A stretch of DNA of 62,854 nt from Actinomycetes bacterium (GCA_023404955.1 JAEXZY010000163.1:1-62854), one strand, 5' to 3'. Shown: positions 43,527 through 51,681, counted from the stretch's first letter. The notes: a model not told the origin generated them from the sequence alone. Numbers and translations: made by a program.

Positions 43527-44476
43527 GAGTGCTCCTGCCCCCCAACTTTCTCCAACGCGCGCAACCGAACCGGAGCGCTTCTGGGATTGCGGTCGATCTC
43601 CTGCGCACTCGCGCGTTCGGCGCCCCGGGTCAGCGCGACGAATTCCGGTCCGTGGCCGGGTAGTTCGACCGGCAGGCCAGCGGGGGTCCGCGACGCGGTC
43701 GCCGCGGCGAATTCCTGTTTGACGATGCGGTCTTCCAGTGACTGGTAGGCCATCACGGCGATCCGCCCGCCGGAGCGCAACGCGCGCAACGCCTTCGGGA
43801 TGGCCAGCCGCAGTGCGTCGAGCTCGGCGTTGACGGCGATACGCAGCGCCTGGAAGGTCCGCTTACCGGGGTGCCCGCCGGTCCGCCGCGCCGGCGCCGG
43901 AATCGCCTGGTACAGCAGCTCGACCAACTCACCGGTGGTCTCGAACGGACTGACCGCGCGGCGCCGCACCACGTGGGCGGCGATGCGGCCGGCGAACTTC
44001 TCCTCGCCGTACTCGCGCAGAATCCGCGCGATCTGCTTCTCCTCGTAGGTGTTGAGGATCTCGGCGGCCGTCAGCGGGGCGTCGGAGTCCATCCGCATGT
44101 CCAGCGGCGCGTCGGTCGAGTACGAGAATCCGCGCTCGGGCTGATCGAGCTGCATCGAGGACACGCCCAGGTCGAACAGGAACGCATCCACCCCGGTGAG
44201 ATCGAAGCCGTCGTAGCGGGTGCGCACCGCGGTGAACCGGTCACCGAACGGCGCGAGCCTCTCGCCGGCGATCCGTAGGGCCGCCGGGTCGCGGTCCAGG
44301 CCGACGACGTGCAGGGATGGGAAGTCGGTCAGGAAGCGTTCGGTGTGCCCGCCGGCGCCGAGGGTGGCATCGACGAGCGTCGCGCCGGCACCGTCGGCAC
44401 CGCGGCGGGTCAACGCGGGCGCGAGCAGCTCGACGCAGCGGTCCAACAGGACCGGAACGTGGGGCTCTTCGGTCAT
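43523..44476 (-). CDS. rsmH: 16S rRNA (cytosine-1402-N4)-methyltransferase
   Basis: A 317-residue SAM-dependent methyltransferase (formerly mraW). VDATLGAGGHTERFL near 36, FLFDLGVSSMQLDQPERGFSY near 105, and RTFQALRIAVNAELDAL and YQSLEDRIVKQEF near 220-260 are family signatures. ATG 44476 has GAGGG spaced 7 bp upstream. An in-frame ATG at 44632 would add 52 residues, but that sequence is a double hairpin better read as RNA. The stop overlaps the ftsL-like start. Confidence 0.96.
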   Translation of the reverse strand: MTEEPHVPVLLDRCVELLAPALTRRGADGAGATLVDATLGAGGHTERFLTDFPSLHVVGLDRDPAALRIAGERLAPFGDRFTAVRTRYDGFDLTGVDAFLFDLGVSSMQLDQPERGFSYSTDAPLDMRMDSDAPLTAAEILNTYEEKQIARILREYGEEKFAGRIAAHVVRRRAVSPFETTGELVELLYQAIPAPARRTGGHPGKRTFQALRIAVNAELDALRLAIPKALRALRSGGRIAVMAYQSLEDRIVKQEFAAATASRTPAGLPVELPGHGPEFVALTRGAERASAQEIDRNPRSAPVRLRALEKVGGQEHS

Positions 44477-44519
44477 CGCAGCACCCTCGGAGATCGGGGC
44501 GGCCCCTGCGGCGTGGTCC

Positions 44520-44575
44520 CTGTCCGAGAGCCCGGACCTGACGTCGGGGAAGTACGTCAGGGTCGGTTCGGACAG
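44520..44575 (-). ncRNA. Double hairpin between mraZ and rsmH, probable mraW RNA motif
   Basis: In the transcript (minus) sense an outer 8-bp stem CTGTCCGA/TCGGACAG (44575-44568 with 44527-44520) encloses an inner 8-bp stem CCTGACGT/ACGTCAGG (44561-44554 with 44544-44537) with loop ACTTCCCCG. Further pairs extend the inner stem (CCG with CGG, plus a G-T pair) across an internal mismatch. It lies 32 bp after the mraZ stop and 43 bp before the rsmH ATG. An actinobacterial mraW RNA motif at this position is known; assignment to it is by position and shape. Confidence 0.65.
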
Positions 44576-44606
44576 AGGCCGCGCCGCACGGGCCTGCGGG
44601 GCCAGG

Positions 44607-45041
44607 TCAAATGATGTCGCCGAGTGCTTCATCGCTGGCCGCGGAGAAGTTCTCTTCGTGAAGCTCCTGGTAGTCCTGCCATGCCTGGGCGTCCCAGATC
44701 TCGAGGAAGTCGATCGAGCCGATGACCACGCACTCCTTGCTGAGGTTCGCGTAGCGGCGGTGTTCGGCGGACAGCGTGATCCGGCCCTGGGCGTCCGGGT
44801 ACTGCTCGTCCGTGCTGGCGGCCAGGTTGCGCAGATACGCGCGTGCCTGCGGGTTGCCCCGCTTGGCCCGGCCGGAGATCTCGGTGACCATCGCCTCGAA
44901 CTCCGCCCGCGGATAGACAGCCAGGCTGTGATCTTGACTCTTGGTGACCATCAACCCTCCTGCCAGTGCGTCGCGGAACTTGGCGGGCAGCGTCAGCCGC
45001 CCCTTGTCATCGAGCTTGGGCGTGTAGGTGCCGAAGAACAT
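44607..45041 (-). CDS. mraZ: Transcriptional regulator MraZ
   Basis: A 144-residue AbrB/MraZ-fold protein with two tandem MraZ domains (MFFGTYTPKLDDKGRLTLPAKFR and the second copy EQYPDAQGRITLSAEHRRYA). It binds GTGG-type repeats at its own promoter to repress the dcw operon; such repeats lie at 45097-45120, 56 bp upstream of the ATG. It is the first gene of the dcw cluster. A 130-bp spacer with a hairpin element separates it from rsmH. Confidence 0.96.
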   Translation of the reverse strand: MFFGTYTPKLDDKGRLTLPAKFRDALAGGLMVTKSQDHSLAVYPRAEFEAMVTEISGRAKRGNPQARAYLRNLAASTDEQYPDAQGRITLSAEHRRYANLSKECVVIGSIDFLEIWDAQAWQDYQELHEENFSAASDEALGDII

Positions 45042-45096
45042 CTCGCCACCTCGCTAAAGCCTCGCCCTGGCGGAACCCCGGTCGCTCCGTTGTCCG

Positions 45097-45120
45097 CCAC
45101 TTTACCCCACAATCCCCCAC
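45097..45120 (-). promoter_or_regulatory. MraZ box: three GTGG repeats at 10-bp spacing
   Basis: On the minus strand GTGG occurs at 45120-45117, 45110-45107 and 45100-45097, exactly 10 bp apart, in GTGGGGGATT-GTGGGGTAAA-GTGG. Regularly spaced TGGG/GTGG repeats upstream of mraZ are the known binding pattern for the multimeric MraZ ring. This should be the autorepression site of the dcw operon. Confidence 0.75.
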
Positions 45121-45161
45121 TTTGCGCCGAACCGCGGTCAGCATTTCGCGCGCGTCCCCAC

Positions 45162-45173
45162 AACCTGCAGGTT
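45162..45173. promoter_or_regulatory. 12-bp perfect palindrome upstream of the MraZ box
   Basis: AACCTGCAGGTT is perfectly self-complementary and lies 42 bp upstream of the GTGG array. Its cognate protein is unknown. It is a candidate second operator of the dcw operon. Confidence 0.3.
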
Positions 45174-45297
45174 AGGGGTGACATGAAGGTGCGCGGAGAG
45201 GCGGGGCGTGCGCGGCGCGTCTCGTGAGCCAGCGCCGAAAGCCCAGTTCACAGGCGAGACGTTGCGCTCCGCGAAGCTCGGTGGGGGGTGGTGGGGC

Positions 45298-45330
45298 AAA
45301 AAAGAGGGGCAGCCCTGGCGGGCTGCCCCT
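45298..45330 (-). terminator. Rho-independent terminator of the DUF3040 gene
   Basis: An 11-bp perfect stem AGGGGCAGCCC/GGGCTGCCCCT (45305-45315 and 45320-45330) with a 4-base loop is followed, in the minus sense, by C and six T residues (45304-45298). It starts 15 bp after the DUF3040 stop. It isolates the dcw promoter from upstream transcription. Canonical terminators with T tracts are uncommon in mycobacteria. Confidence 0.9.
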
Positions 45331-45344
45331 GGAAGCGTCGAGCG

Positions 45345-45761
45345 CTATTCGTCGAAGCGGCGGCGGAAGCGGTCTTCCATCCGGCTGGTGAACGACCCGC
45401 CGCCACCCTTGGCGCGCTTCTGGCGGTTCACCGCGCCACCCGGGCCGCTGCCGGCCGCCGGACGCTCGCCGGACACTCCGACCCGCGGCCCGGTGATCGC
45501 GAACACGACGCCGCCGAACATCACGATGAAACCGATCACCGACAGGATCGGGAAGCTGCCGATCATCGTCGCCTTGAACGCCACACCCGAGACCAACATC
45601 GCGAGACCGACCACGAACAGGGCGGCGCCTTGCAGCCGGCGCCGCGTCGACGGCGCCCGGAGGGTCCCGCCACGAACGCTGGACGCGAACTTGGGGTCCT
45701 CGGCATAGAGCGCGCTCTCGATCTGATCGAGCATGCGCTGCTCATGATCGGAGAGTGGCAT
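45345..45761 (-). CDS. DUF3040 membrane protein (Rv2169c-like)
   Basis: A 138-residue protein. The N-terminus MPLSDHEQRMLDQIESALYAEDPKFA is the DUF3040 signature. Two membrane helices follow (about 48-65 and 70-90), then a basic, Gly-rich tail (KRAKGGGGSF, MEDRFRRRF). GGGAGGG lies 5 bp upstream of ATG 45761, supporting this start over longer ones. Function unknown. It is monocistronic by appearance, ended by a strong terminator, and is divergent from the GNAT gene. Confidence 0.88.
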   Translation of the reverse strand: MPLSDHEQRMLDQIESALYAEDPKFASSVRGGTLRAPSTRRRLQGAALFVVGLAMLVSGVAFKATMIGSFPILSVIGFIVMFGGVVFAITGPRVGVSGERPAAGSGPGGAVNRQKRAKGGGGSFTSRMEDRFRRRFDE

Positions 45762-45812
45762 TCGTCCCTCCCTCTTGCCGTGGGGGCGTCTCAGTCGTTC
45801 AAACATCAGGGT

Positions 45813-45832
45813 GTGCCCGTGTGGACGGGCAC
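45813..45832 (-). promoter_or_regulatory. 5'-UTR hairpin of the DUF3040 gene with upstream -10-like TACTAT
   Basis: GTGCCCGT (45813-45820) and ACGGGCAC (45825-45832) form a perfect 8-bp stem with a 4-base loop, with outer GGTGT/ACACC pairing possible. On the minus strand TACTAT, a good -10, lies just upstream of it. The hairpin would therefore be at the very 5' end of the transcript. Confidence 0.35.
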
Positions 45833-45990
45833 GCAACACCAATAGTACGAGCAGAATCTGAGCCGTACCACCTACTTCGGTCCCTGATTCTATGACGAGG
45901 CGCTGTCGCCGGATGCCGCGCGTCATGGTTCGCTGCGATCAGTCCGATAATGGTGTCGGCCACCGGGTCACCGCAGGGAAAGGCAGATAC

Positions 45991-46575
45991 TTGGCGACGC
46001 ATCTGATCGAGCTGTCGCCAGTCGATATGCAGCGTCGTCTCGGCGACGCCCTGTCCATCTACGTCGACGCCATGCACTACCCCCGCGGCACCGAGGAACA
46101 GCGGGCCTCGATGTGGGTCGAGCACACCCGAAGGCACGGCTGGAAGGCCGTGGCCGCCGTCCAGACCGCGGACGAACCTGACGGAGATCTGACCGACGCG
46201 CCCATGGTCGGCATCGCCTACGGCTACTGCGGGGCGCCCGACCAATGGTGGCAGCAGCAGGTGGTCGCGGGACTACGCCGCAGCGGAGCCGACGCCGCTC
46301 ACATCACGGCATTGATGACCAGCTATTTCGAGCTCACCGAGCTGCACATCCTGCCGCCGGCCCAGGGCCGCGGTCTGGGCGAGGCGCTGATCCGCAGCCT
46401 GCTCGACGGCCGCGGCGAAGACCACGTGCTGCTGTCCACGCCCGAGATCAACGGCGAGGCCAACCGCGCGTGGCGGCTCTACCGCCGGCTCGGCTTCACC
46501 GACGTCATCCGCGGCTACCACTTCTCCGGAGATCCGCGGGCCTTCGCCATTCTCGGCCGCGCGCTTCCCCTGTAA
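45991..46575 (+). CDS. GNAT-family N-acetyltransferase (Rv2170-like)
   Basis: A 194-residue acetyltransferase. The acetyl-CoA loop LHILPPAQGRGLGEALIRSLL and the C-terminal NRAWRLYRRLGF are standard GNAT motifs; MTSYFELTELH matches the M. tuberculosis Rv2170 protein as I recall it. Start TTG 45991 has GGAAAGG upstream and aligns with the Rv2170 N-terminus (LIELSPVDMQRRLGDAL). Protein lysine acetylation has been reported for Rv2170; the substrate here is inferred. Confidence 0.85.
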   Translation: MATHLIELSPVDMQRRLGDALSIYVDAMHYPRGTEEQRASMWVEHTRRHGWKAVAAVQTADEPDGDLTDAPMVGIAYGYCGAPDQWWQQQVVAGLRRSGADAAHITALMTSYFELTELHILPPAQGRGLGEALIRSLLDGRGEDHVLLSTPEINGEANRAWRLYRRLGFTDVIRGYHFSGDPRAFAILGRALPL

Positions 46576-46625
46576 AAAGCCCCTCTGAACACCGGATCGG
46601 CTCTGTGGTCTGGCACGATGACCCC

Positions 46626-47315
46626 GTGCGCAACCGCCACCGGACCTCCCGGCGTGTCCTCGCGATGATGCTCGTGCTGCTGGTGCTGGCGCCGGCGCTG
46701 ATCGGGTGCGTGCGCGTGCGTACCTCGCTGACGGTCTCCCCCGACGACCGGGTGTCCGGTCAGATCGTGGCCGCGGCCAAACCGCGCGACGACAGCGACA
46801 GAGGCCCGCAGCTGCTCAACAACCTGCCGTTCGCGCAGAAGGTCGCGGTGTCGGACTACGACCGCGACGACTACGTCGGCTCCCAGGCCGTCTTCTCCGA
46901 CCTCACCTTCGCCGAGCTGCCCCAGCTGGCCGGGATGAACCGCGACGCCGCCGGCGTCGACATCTCGCTGCGCCGCGCCGGTGACCTCGTCATCCTCGAG
47001 GGCCGCGCCGACCTGACCTCGCTCAGCGACCCCGAAGCCGATGTGTCGCTGTCGGTGTCGTTCCCCGGTGAGGTCACCTCCACCAACGGCGACCGGGTGT
47101 CCTCCGAGGTGGTCGAGTGGAAACTGCGCCCGGGAGTGGTCAGCACGATGAACGCCCAGGCCCGCTACACCGACCCGAGCGCGCGCTCGTTCACCGGCGC
47201 AGCGATCTGGCTCGGCGTCGCGTCGCTCATCGTCGCCGGCATCATCGGCGCGCTCGCCTACAACAGCCGCGACCAGGCGCCGAAGCCCGGACAGCCCGAA
47301 GAACAGCCGCGCTAG
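46626..47315 (+). CDS. lppM: Lipoprotein LppM
   Basis: A 229-residue exported lipoprotein with signal and lipobox LIGC (Cys28), a folded beta-rich domain, and a C-terminal membrane helix (AAIWLGVASLIVAGIIGALAY) with a short cytoplasmic tail. Length and layout match mycobacterial LppM, linked in M. tuberculosis to phosphoinositol mannoside binding and phagosome trafficking. The start is GTG 46626, 50 bp after the GNAT gene. Confidence 0.87.
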   Translation: MRNRHRTSRRVLAMMLVLLVLAPALIGCVRVRTSLTVSPDDRVSGQIVAAAKPRDDSDRGPQLLNNLPFAQKVAVSDYDRDDYVGSQAVFSDLTFAELPQLAGMNRDAAGVDISLRRAGDLVILEGRADLTSLSDPEADVSLSVSFPGEVTSTNGDRVSSEVVEWKLRPGVVSTMNAQARYTDPSARSFTGAAIWLGVASLIVAGIIGALAYNSRDQAPKPGQPEEQPR

Positions 47316-47394
47316 ATGCTGCAGCGACCGTCGACCGGCCGCAGGCTCTACGCTGAGCAGTCAGACGATCGCAAGAAAGGGGCGCCCGCTGAGC

Positions 47395-48495
47395 GTGGAT
47401 GCCACTGCTGATACCAGAGCCACCCAGGCACCGTCAGCCGCCGAGCTGGCCGCCGCCGTCACCGAACAACTTCGCGAGTACCTGCAGGAACGGCGCCGCG
47501 ATGCGGCCTACATCGGCGCCGACTACGCAGTGCTGACCGAAGCCCTCGAAGAGTTCGTGCTGCGCGGCGGCAAGCGGCTGCGCCCCGCGTTCGCGTACTG
47601 GGGGTGGCGTGCCGTTGCGGGCACCGAACCCGACGCCGCGGTGCTGCGTCTGTTCTCTGCGCTGGAACTGCTGCACGCCTGCGCCCTGGTGCACGACGAC
47701 GTGATCGACGCGTCGGCGACCCGGCGTGGCCTGCCGACCGTGCACCGCATCTTCTCCGACCGGCACCGCGAGCAGCGCTGGCACGGCTCCCCCGACCAGT
47801 TCGGGTTGTCGGCGGCCATCCTGCTCGGCGATCTGTCCCTGGTGTGGGCCGACGACATCGTCACCACGGCACTCATCGGAGCCGATGCCCAAGCCCGGGT
47901 GCAGCGGGTGTGGGCGGCCATCAGGACCGAGGTGCTGGGCGGCCAGTACCTCGACATCGTCAACGAGGCCACCGGTGCCGACACGGTGGCCGCGGCACTG
48001 ACCGTCAACACGTACAAGACGGCCTCCTACACCATCTCGCGACCGCTCCAGTTCGGTGCTGCGGCCGCCGCCGACCGCCCGGAGATCCAGGACGCCTTCC
48101 ACGAGGCGGGCACCGGCCTCGGAATCGCGTTCCAGCTGCGCGACGACGTGCTCGGGGTGTTCGGCGACCCGACGGTCACCGGTAAACCGTCCGGCGATGA
48201 CCTGCGCTCGGGCAAGCGCACGGTCTTGCTGGCCGAGGCCATCGCGCTGGCCGAACAGCGGGACCCGGTCGCGGCCAAACTGTTGCGCACCTCCATCGGC
48301 ACCGATCTGTCCGACGACGCGGTCACCGAGCTGCGCGCGCTCATCGAATCCGTCGGGGCGCTGGCCGCCGTCGAGAACCGCATCGAGACCCTGACCGCCA
48401 CCGCGATCGGCATCCTCGACTCCGCGCCCATCGACGCGCAGGCCCGGGCCGGCCTCACCCAGCTCGCCAGATTGGCCGCGAACCGCACCGCGTAG
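47395..48495 (+). CDS. idsA2: Polyprenyl diphosphate synthase (Rv2173-like)
   Basis: A 366-residue trans-prenyltransferase that condenses isopentenyl diphosphate with an allylic diphosphate. GGKRLRP (58-64), the first aspartate motif DDVID (101-105) and second motif LRDDVLGVFGD (about 248-258) are all present. Small chain-length residues are not decided here; the M. tuberculosis orthologue makes C15-C20 products. The start is GTG. It lies 2 bp before mptA, so a shared transcript supplying polyprenyl carriers for mannosyl transfer is plausible. Confidence 0.92.
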   Translation: MDATADTRATQAPSAAELAAAVTEQLREYLQERRRDAAYIGADYAVLTEALEEFVLRGGKRLRPAFAYWGWRAVAGTEPDAAVLRLFSALELLHACALVHDDVIDASATRRGLPTVHRIFSDRHREQRWHGSPDQFGLSAAILLGDLSLVWADDIVTTALIGADAQARVQRVWAAIRTEVLGGQYLDIVNEATGADTVAAALTVNTYKTASYTISRPLQFGAAAAADRPEIQDAFHEAGTGLGIAFQLRDDVLGVFGDPTVTGKPSGDDLRSGKRTVLLAEAIALAEQRDPVAAKLLRTSIGTDLSDDAVTELRALIESVGALAAVENRIETLTATAIGILDSAPIDAQARAGLTQLARLAANRTA

Positions 48496-48497
48496 GC

Positions 48498-50072
48498 ATG
48501 ACGACACCCGCGCTCTCCCCCGCACCGCCGCTGCCGCGGTTCCGTGATTTCGCGACGTCACCGGCGGCCAAGCCGGCCTGGTTCGGCGCGCTGGGCGCCC
48601 TGCTGGTCACCGCAGGCGGCCTCGGCGCCGGCAGCACCCGACTGCACGACCCGGTGCTCGAGTCGATGCACCTGTCGTGGCTGAGGTTCGGGCACGGGCT
48701 CGTGCTCTCCTCGGTGCTGCTGTGGAGCGGCGTGGCGCTGATGCTGCTCGCCTGGCTGTGGCTCGGCCGGCATGTGATCGCCCGCACGGCAACCCACTAC
48801 ACGATGGTGGTCACCACCGGCTTCTGGCTGGCACCGCTGCTGCTCAGCGTTCCGCTGTTCAGCCGCGACACCTACTCCTACCTCGCCCAGGGCGCCCTGC
48901 TGCGCGACGGGTACGACCCCTACCTCGTCGGCCCGATCGAGAACCCGAACTCGTTGCTGGACAACGTGAGTCCGATCTGGACCACGACGACGGCGCCGTA
49001 CGGGCCCGCTTTCATCCTGATCGCCAAGTTCGTCACCCTGCTCGTCGGCAACGACGTCGTCGCCGGCACGATGCTGCTGCGGCTGTGCATGCTGCCCGGC
49101 CTGGCCCTGCTGATCTGGGCGGTGCCGCGGGTGGCCCGGCACGTCGGCGCGAACACGGCTACTGCCCTGTGGATCTGCGTGCTCAACCCGCTGGTCATCA
49201 TCCAGCTGATGGGCGGCGTACACAACGAGATGCTGATGGTGGGGCTGATGATGGCCGGCATCGCGCTGTGCTTCGGCGGCCGTTGCGTGGCAGGAGTGAC
49301 CCTCATCGGCGTGGCCGTCGCGGTCAAAGCCACCGCGGGCCTGGCCCTTCCGTTCATGGTGTGGGTGTGGGCTCGCGCGCTGCAGCAGCGACGCGGCTAC
49401 TCCCCCGTCAGAGCGTTCATGGTCGCCACGGCCTCGTGCGTGGTGGTGTTCGCCGCGGTGTTCGCGGTGCTCTCCCTGGCGGCCGGCGTGGGACTGGGCT
49501 GGCTGACGGCGCTGGCAGGTTCGGTGAAGATCATCAACTGGCTGACCGTGCCCACCGCCATCGCGAACTTCACCAACGCCGTGATCGGCCTCGTCATCCC
49601 CGTGAACTTCTATGCGGTGCTGGACGTCCTGCGCATCATCGGGATCGCGATCATCGCCATCTCGGCGCCGGTGCTGTGGTGGCGATACCGGCGCACCGAC
49701 CGCGACGCACTGATGGGCATCGCCGCGCTGATGGTGATCGTCGTCCTGTTCGTCCCGGCGGCGCTGCCGTGGTACTACACCTGGCCGCTCGCGGTGATGG
49801 CCGCGCTCGCCCAGTCACCGCGGGCGATCGCGCTGATCGCCGGCTTCTCGACGTGGATCTCGGTGATCTGGCGGCCCGACGGCGCCCATGGCATGTACTC
49901 GTGGTTCCACGTCGCGCTCGCGACCGCGTGCGCGGTGGGCGCGTGGTACTGGCTGCACCGCTCGCACACCGAAGCCGCGGGGACCGCCGCGCTCAGTACG
50001 CCATCGCCTGCGCCCGGCGAACCACCTCTCGGGCCTGATGCGAATGCAACGCATCCACCGGGCGCGCATTAG
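48498..50072 (+). CDS. mptA: Alpha-(1->6)-mannosyltransferase MptA (GT-C)
   Basis: A 524-residue polytopic enzyme with about 12 helices that elongates the mannan core of lipomannan using polyprenyl-phosphate-mannose. The conserved first extracellular loop LFSRDTYSYLAQGALL has the GT-C aspartate. Its position after the prenyl synthase and near the second mannosyltransferase (54548) fits mycobacterial lipomannan genes. Its last 80 bases run antiparallel into the convergent Rv2175c-type gene; the C-terminal tail (PSPAPGEPPLGPDAN) is probably dispensable. Confidence 0.88.
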   Translation: MTTPALSPAPPLPRFRDFATSPAAKPAWFGALGALLVTAGGLGAGSTRLHDPVLESMHLSWLRFGHGLVLSSVLLWSGVALMLLAWLWLGRHVIARTATHYTMVVTTGFWLAPLLLSVPLFSRDTYSYLAQGALLRDGYDPYLVGPIENPNSLLDNVSPIWTTTTAPYGPAFILIAKFVTLLVGNDVVAGTMLLRLCMLPGLALLIWAVPRVARHVGANTATALWICVLNPLVIIQLMGGVHNEMLMVGLMMAGIALCFGGRCVAGVTLIGVAVAVKATAGLALPFMVWVWARALQQRRGYSPVRAFMVATASCVVVFAAVFAVLSLAAGVGLGWLTALAGSVKIINWLTVPTAIANFTNAVIGLVIPVNFYAVLDVLRIIGIAIIAISAPVLWWRYRRTDRDALMGIAALMVIVVLFVPAALPWYYTWPLAVMAALAQSPRAIALIAGFSTWISVIWRPDGAHGMYSWFHVALATACAVGAWYWLHRSHTEAAGTAALSTPSPAPGEPPLGPDANATHPPGAH

Positions 50073-50397
50073 CCAACCGCTCGGTGGACCCGTCGCGCTG
50101 GATCGTCAGAGACGGATCCGGGGTGAACAGCCACCGCACGATCTCGGTCTCCTGATACCCGCCGTCGTGCAACACGACGAGTAGCCCGGACAGCGGCTTG
50201 AGCACGTGGCCCTTCTCGTCGAAGAAGACCTTGGGGATCACCACGTCGCGGCCGCGGCGCACGGCCACCAGATGCCCCTCCCGCAGGTGCTGGTGCACCT
50301 TGCTCACCGGAACCCTCAGGAGGCGCGCGACCGTGGGCAGGTCGTAGACGTCCTCATCGGGAGACAACACGTCCTCGGCAGTCGGAATGCTGCTCAT
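49993..50397 (-). CDS. HTH DNA-binding protein (Rv2175c-like, PknL substrate)
   Basis: A 134-residue regulator. An acidic N-terminus (SSIPTAEDVLSPDEDVYDL) with Thr6 as possible phospho-site precedes a winged helix-turn-helix (TVARLLRVPVSKVHQHLREGHLVAV) and a C-terminal domain ending RRAQAMAY. In M. tuberculosis the orthologue Rv2175c is phosphorylated by PknL, whose gene is divergent here as well. ATG 50397 is chosen. Its 3' end overlaps mptA by 80 bp. Confidence 0.87.
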   Translation of the reverse strand: MSSIPTAEDVLSPDEDVYDLPTVARLLRVPVSKVHQHLREGHLVAVRRGRDVVIPKVFFDEKGHVLKPLSGLLVVLHDGGYQETEIVRWLFTPDPSLTIQRDGSTERLANARPVDALHSHQAREVVRRAQAMAY

Positions 50398-50468
50398 CGC
50401 ACAGAGTCTAGGCGCACAGGGCACCTCGCGATGCCGCTTGACGGGTCGGCGGCGGCGCGGCTCGTACC

Positions 50469-51680
50469 ATGAGTCCGATGGAAACCTTCCAGCCGACCGG
50501 CGGGCTCACCGGCGCAGTGCTGGACGGCCGCTACCGGGTCGGGGCGCTGATCGCCACCGGTGGCATGTCCGCGGTGTATCGCGGGGTCGATCTGCGGCTC
50601 GACCGCCCGGTGGCGTTGAAGGTCATGGACAGCCGCTACGCCGGCGACGATCACTTCCTCACCCGATTCCAGCGCGAGGCCAGGGCCGTTGCGCGGCTGA
50701 AGGACCCCGGGCTGGTCGCGGTGTACGACCAGGGCGGGGGCACGCGGGGCGGTGAGCCCCCATATCTGGCGATGGAACTCGTCGACGGCGGCACGCTGCG
50801 CGAACTGCTGCGCGAGCGCGGGCCGATGCCGCCGCACGCGGTGGCGGCGGTGCTGCGTCCGGTGCTGAGCGGCCTCACCGCGGCGCACCGCGCCGGGCTC
50901 GTGCACCGCGACGTCAAGCCGGAGAACGTGCTGATCAGTGACGACGGCGAGGTCAAGATCGCCGACTTCGGACTGGTGCGGGCGTTGGCCGAGGCCAAGA
51001 TCACCGCGACGAGCGTGATCTTGGGCACCGCCGCGTATCTCGCGCCCGAACAGGTGGCCTCCGGGGACACCGACGCCCGCGGCGACGTGTACGCCGTCGG
51101 CGTCCTGGTCTTCGAATTGCTCACCGGCAGCACGCCGTTCACCGGGGACAGCCCGCTCGCGGTGGCCTATCAGCGGCTGGATCACGACGTGCCGCCGCCG
51201 AGCAGCCGAATCGCCGGCGTGCCACGGCAATTCGACGAGCTCGTGGCGTGCGCGACGACACGTGACCCGGCGGGGCGCTTCGCCGACGCGGCCGAGATGG
51301 GCGCCGAAGTCGACTTCATCGCCACCCAACTGGGGCTGCCCCGGTTCACGGTGCCCGCGCCGCGCAACTCGGCGATGCACCAGTCGGCGTCCGTCGTCGA
51401 CGCCGCCACGACGAACCTGGCGGGCCCGCGGCACACGCGGGTCATGGAACGCGACCAGGCACCCGAACCCGAGCCGGATGACCCGGACGACTCAAATTTC
51501 GACGATGAACATTGGCCGCTGACAGGACGATTCGCCGGAATCGACCTCGAGGAGTTCTACTGGGCCCGCCAGCGCGCGCGGCGAGTCCTGCTGTTCTGGG
51601 TGATCGCGGTGCTCACGCTGGCGGGGCTGGCCGGCGCCGGCGCATGGACGCTCGGCACCAACCTGCCCAACCTGCTCTGA
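50469..51680 (+). CDS. pknL: Serine/threonine protein kinase PknL
   Basis: A 403-residue membrane kinase. Catalytic Lys51 (VALKVM), HRD at 146-148 and DFG at 166-168; the activation loop ITATSVILGTAAYLAPEQ holds threonines for autophosphorylation. After a disordered acidic linker (EPEPDDPDDSNFDD) there is one membrane helix (LLFWVIAVLTLAGLAGAGAW) and a tail of about 10 residues, so no PASTA or other sensor domain. It is divergent from its likely substrate gene and ends 1 bp before the convergent aroG stop. Confidence 0.95.
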   Translation: MSPMETFQPTGGLTGAVLDGRYRVGALIATGGMSAVYRGVDLRLDRPVALKVMDSRYAGDDHFLTRFQREARAVARLKDPGLVAVYDQGGGTRGGEPPYLAMELVDGGTLRELLRERGPMPPHAVAAVLRPVLSGLTAAHRAGLVHRDVKPENVLISDDGEVKIADFGLVRALAEAKITATSVILGTAAYLAPEQVASGDTDARGDVYAVGVLVFELLTGSTPFTGDSPLAVAYQRLDHDVPPPSSRIAGVPRQFDELVACATTRDPAGRFADAAEMGAEVDFIATQLGLPRFTVPAPRNSAMHQSASVVDAATTNLAGPRHTRVMERDQAPEPEPDDPDDSNFDDEHWPLTGRFAGIDLEEFYWARQRARRVLLFWVIAVLTLAGLAGAGAWTLGTNLPNLL

Positions 51681-51681
51681 G

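Larger units (their letters stand above)
45042..45344. other. Intergenic region between mraZ and the DUF3040 gene
   Basis: About 303 bases without a gene. It holds, from the mraZ side, the three GTGG repeats, a 12-bp palindrome (AACCTGCAGGTT) and, next to the DUF3040 stop, a strong rho-independent terminator. No other coding potential was seen. Small open frames here lack a ribosome-binding site. Confidence 0.7.
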
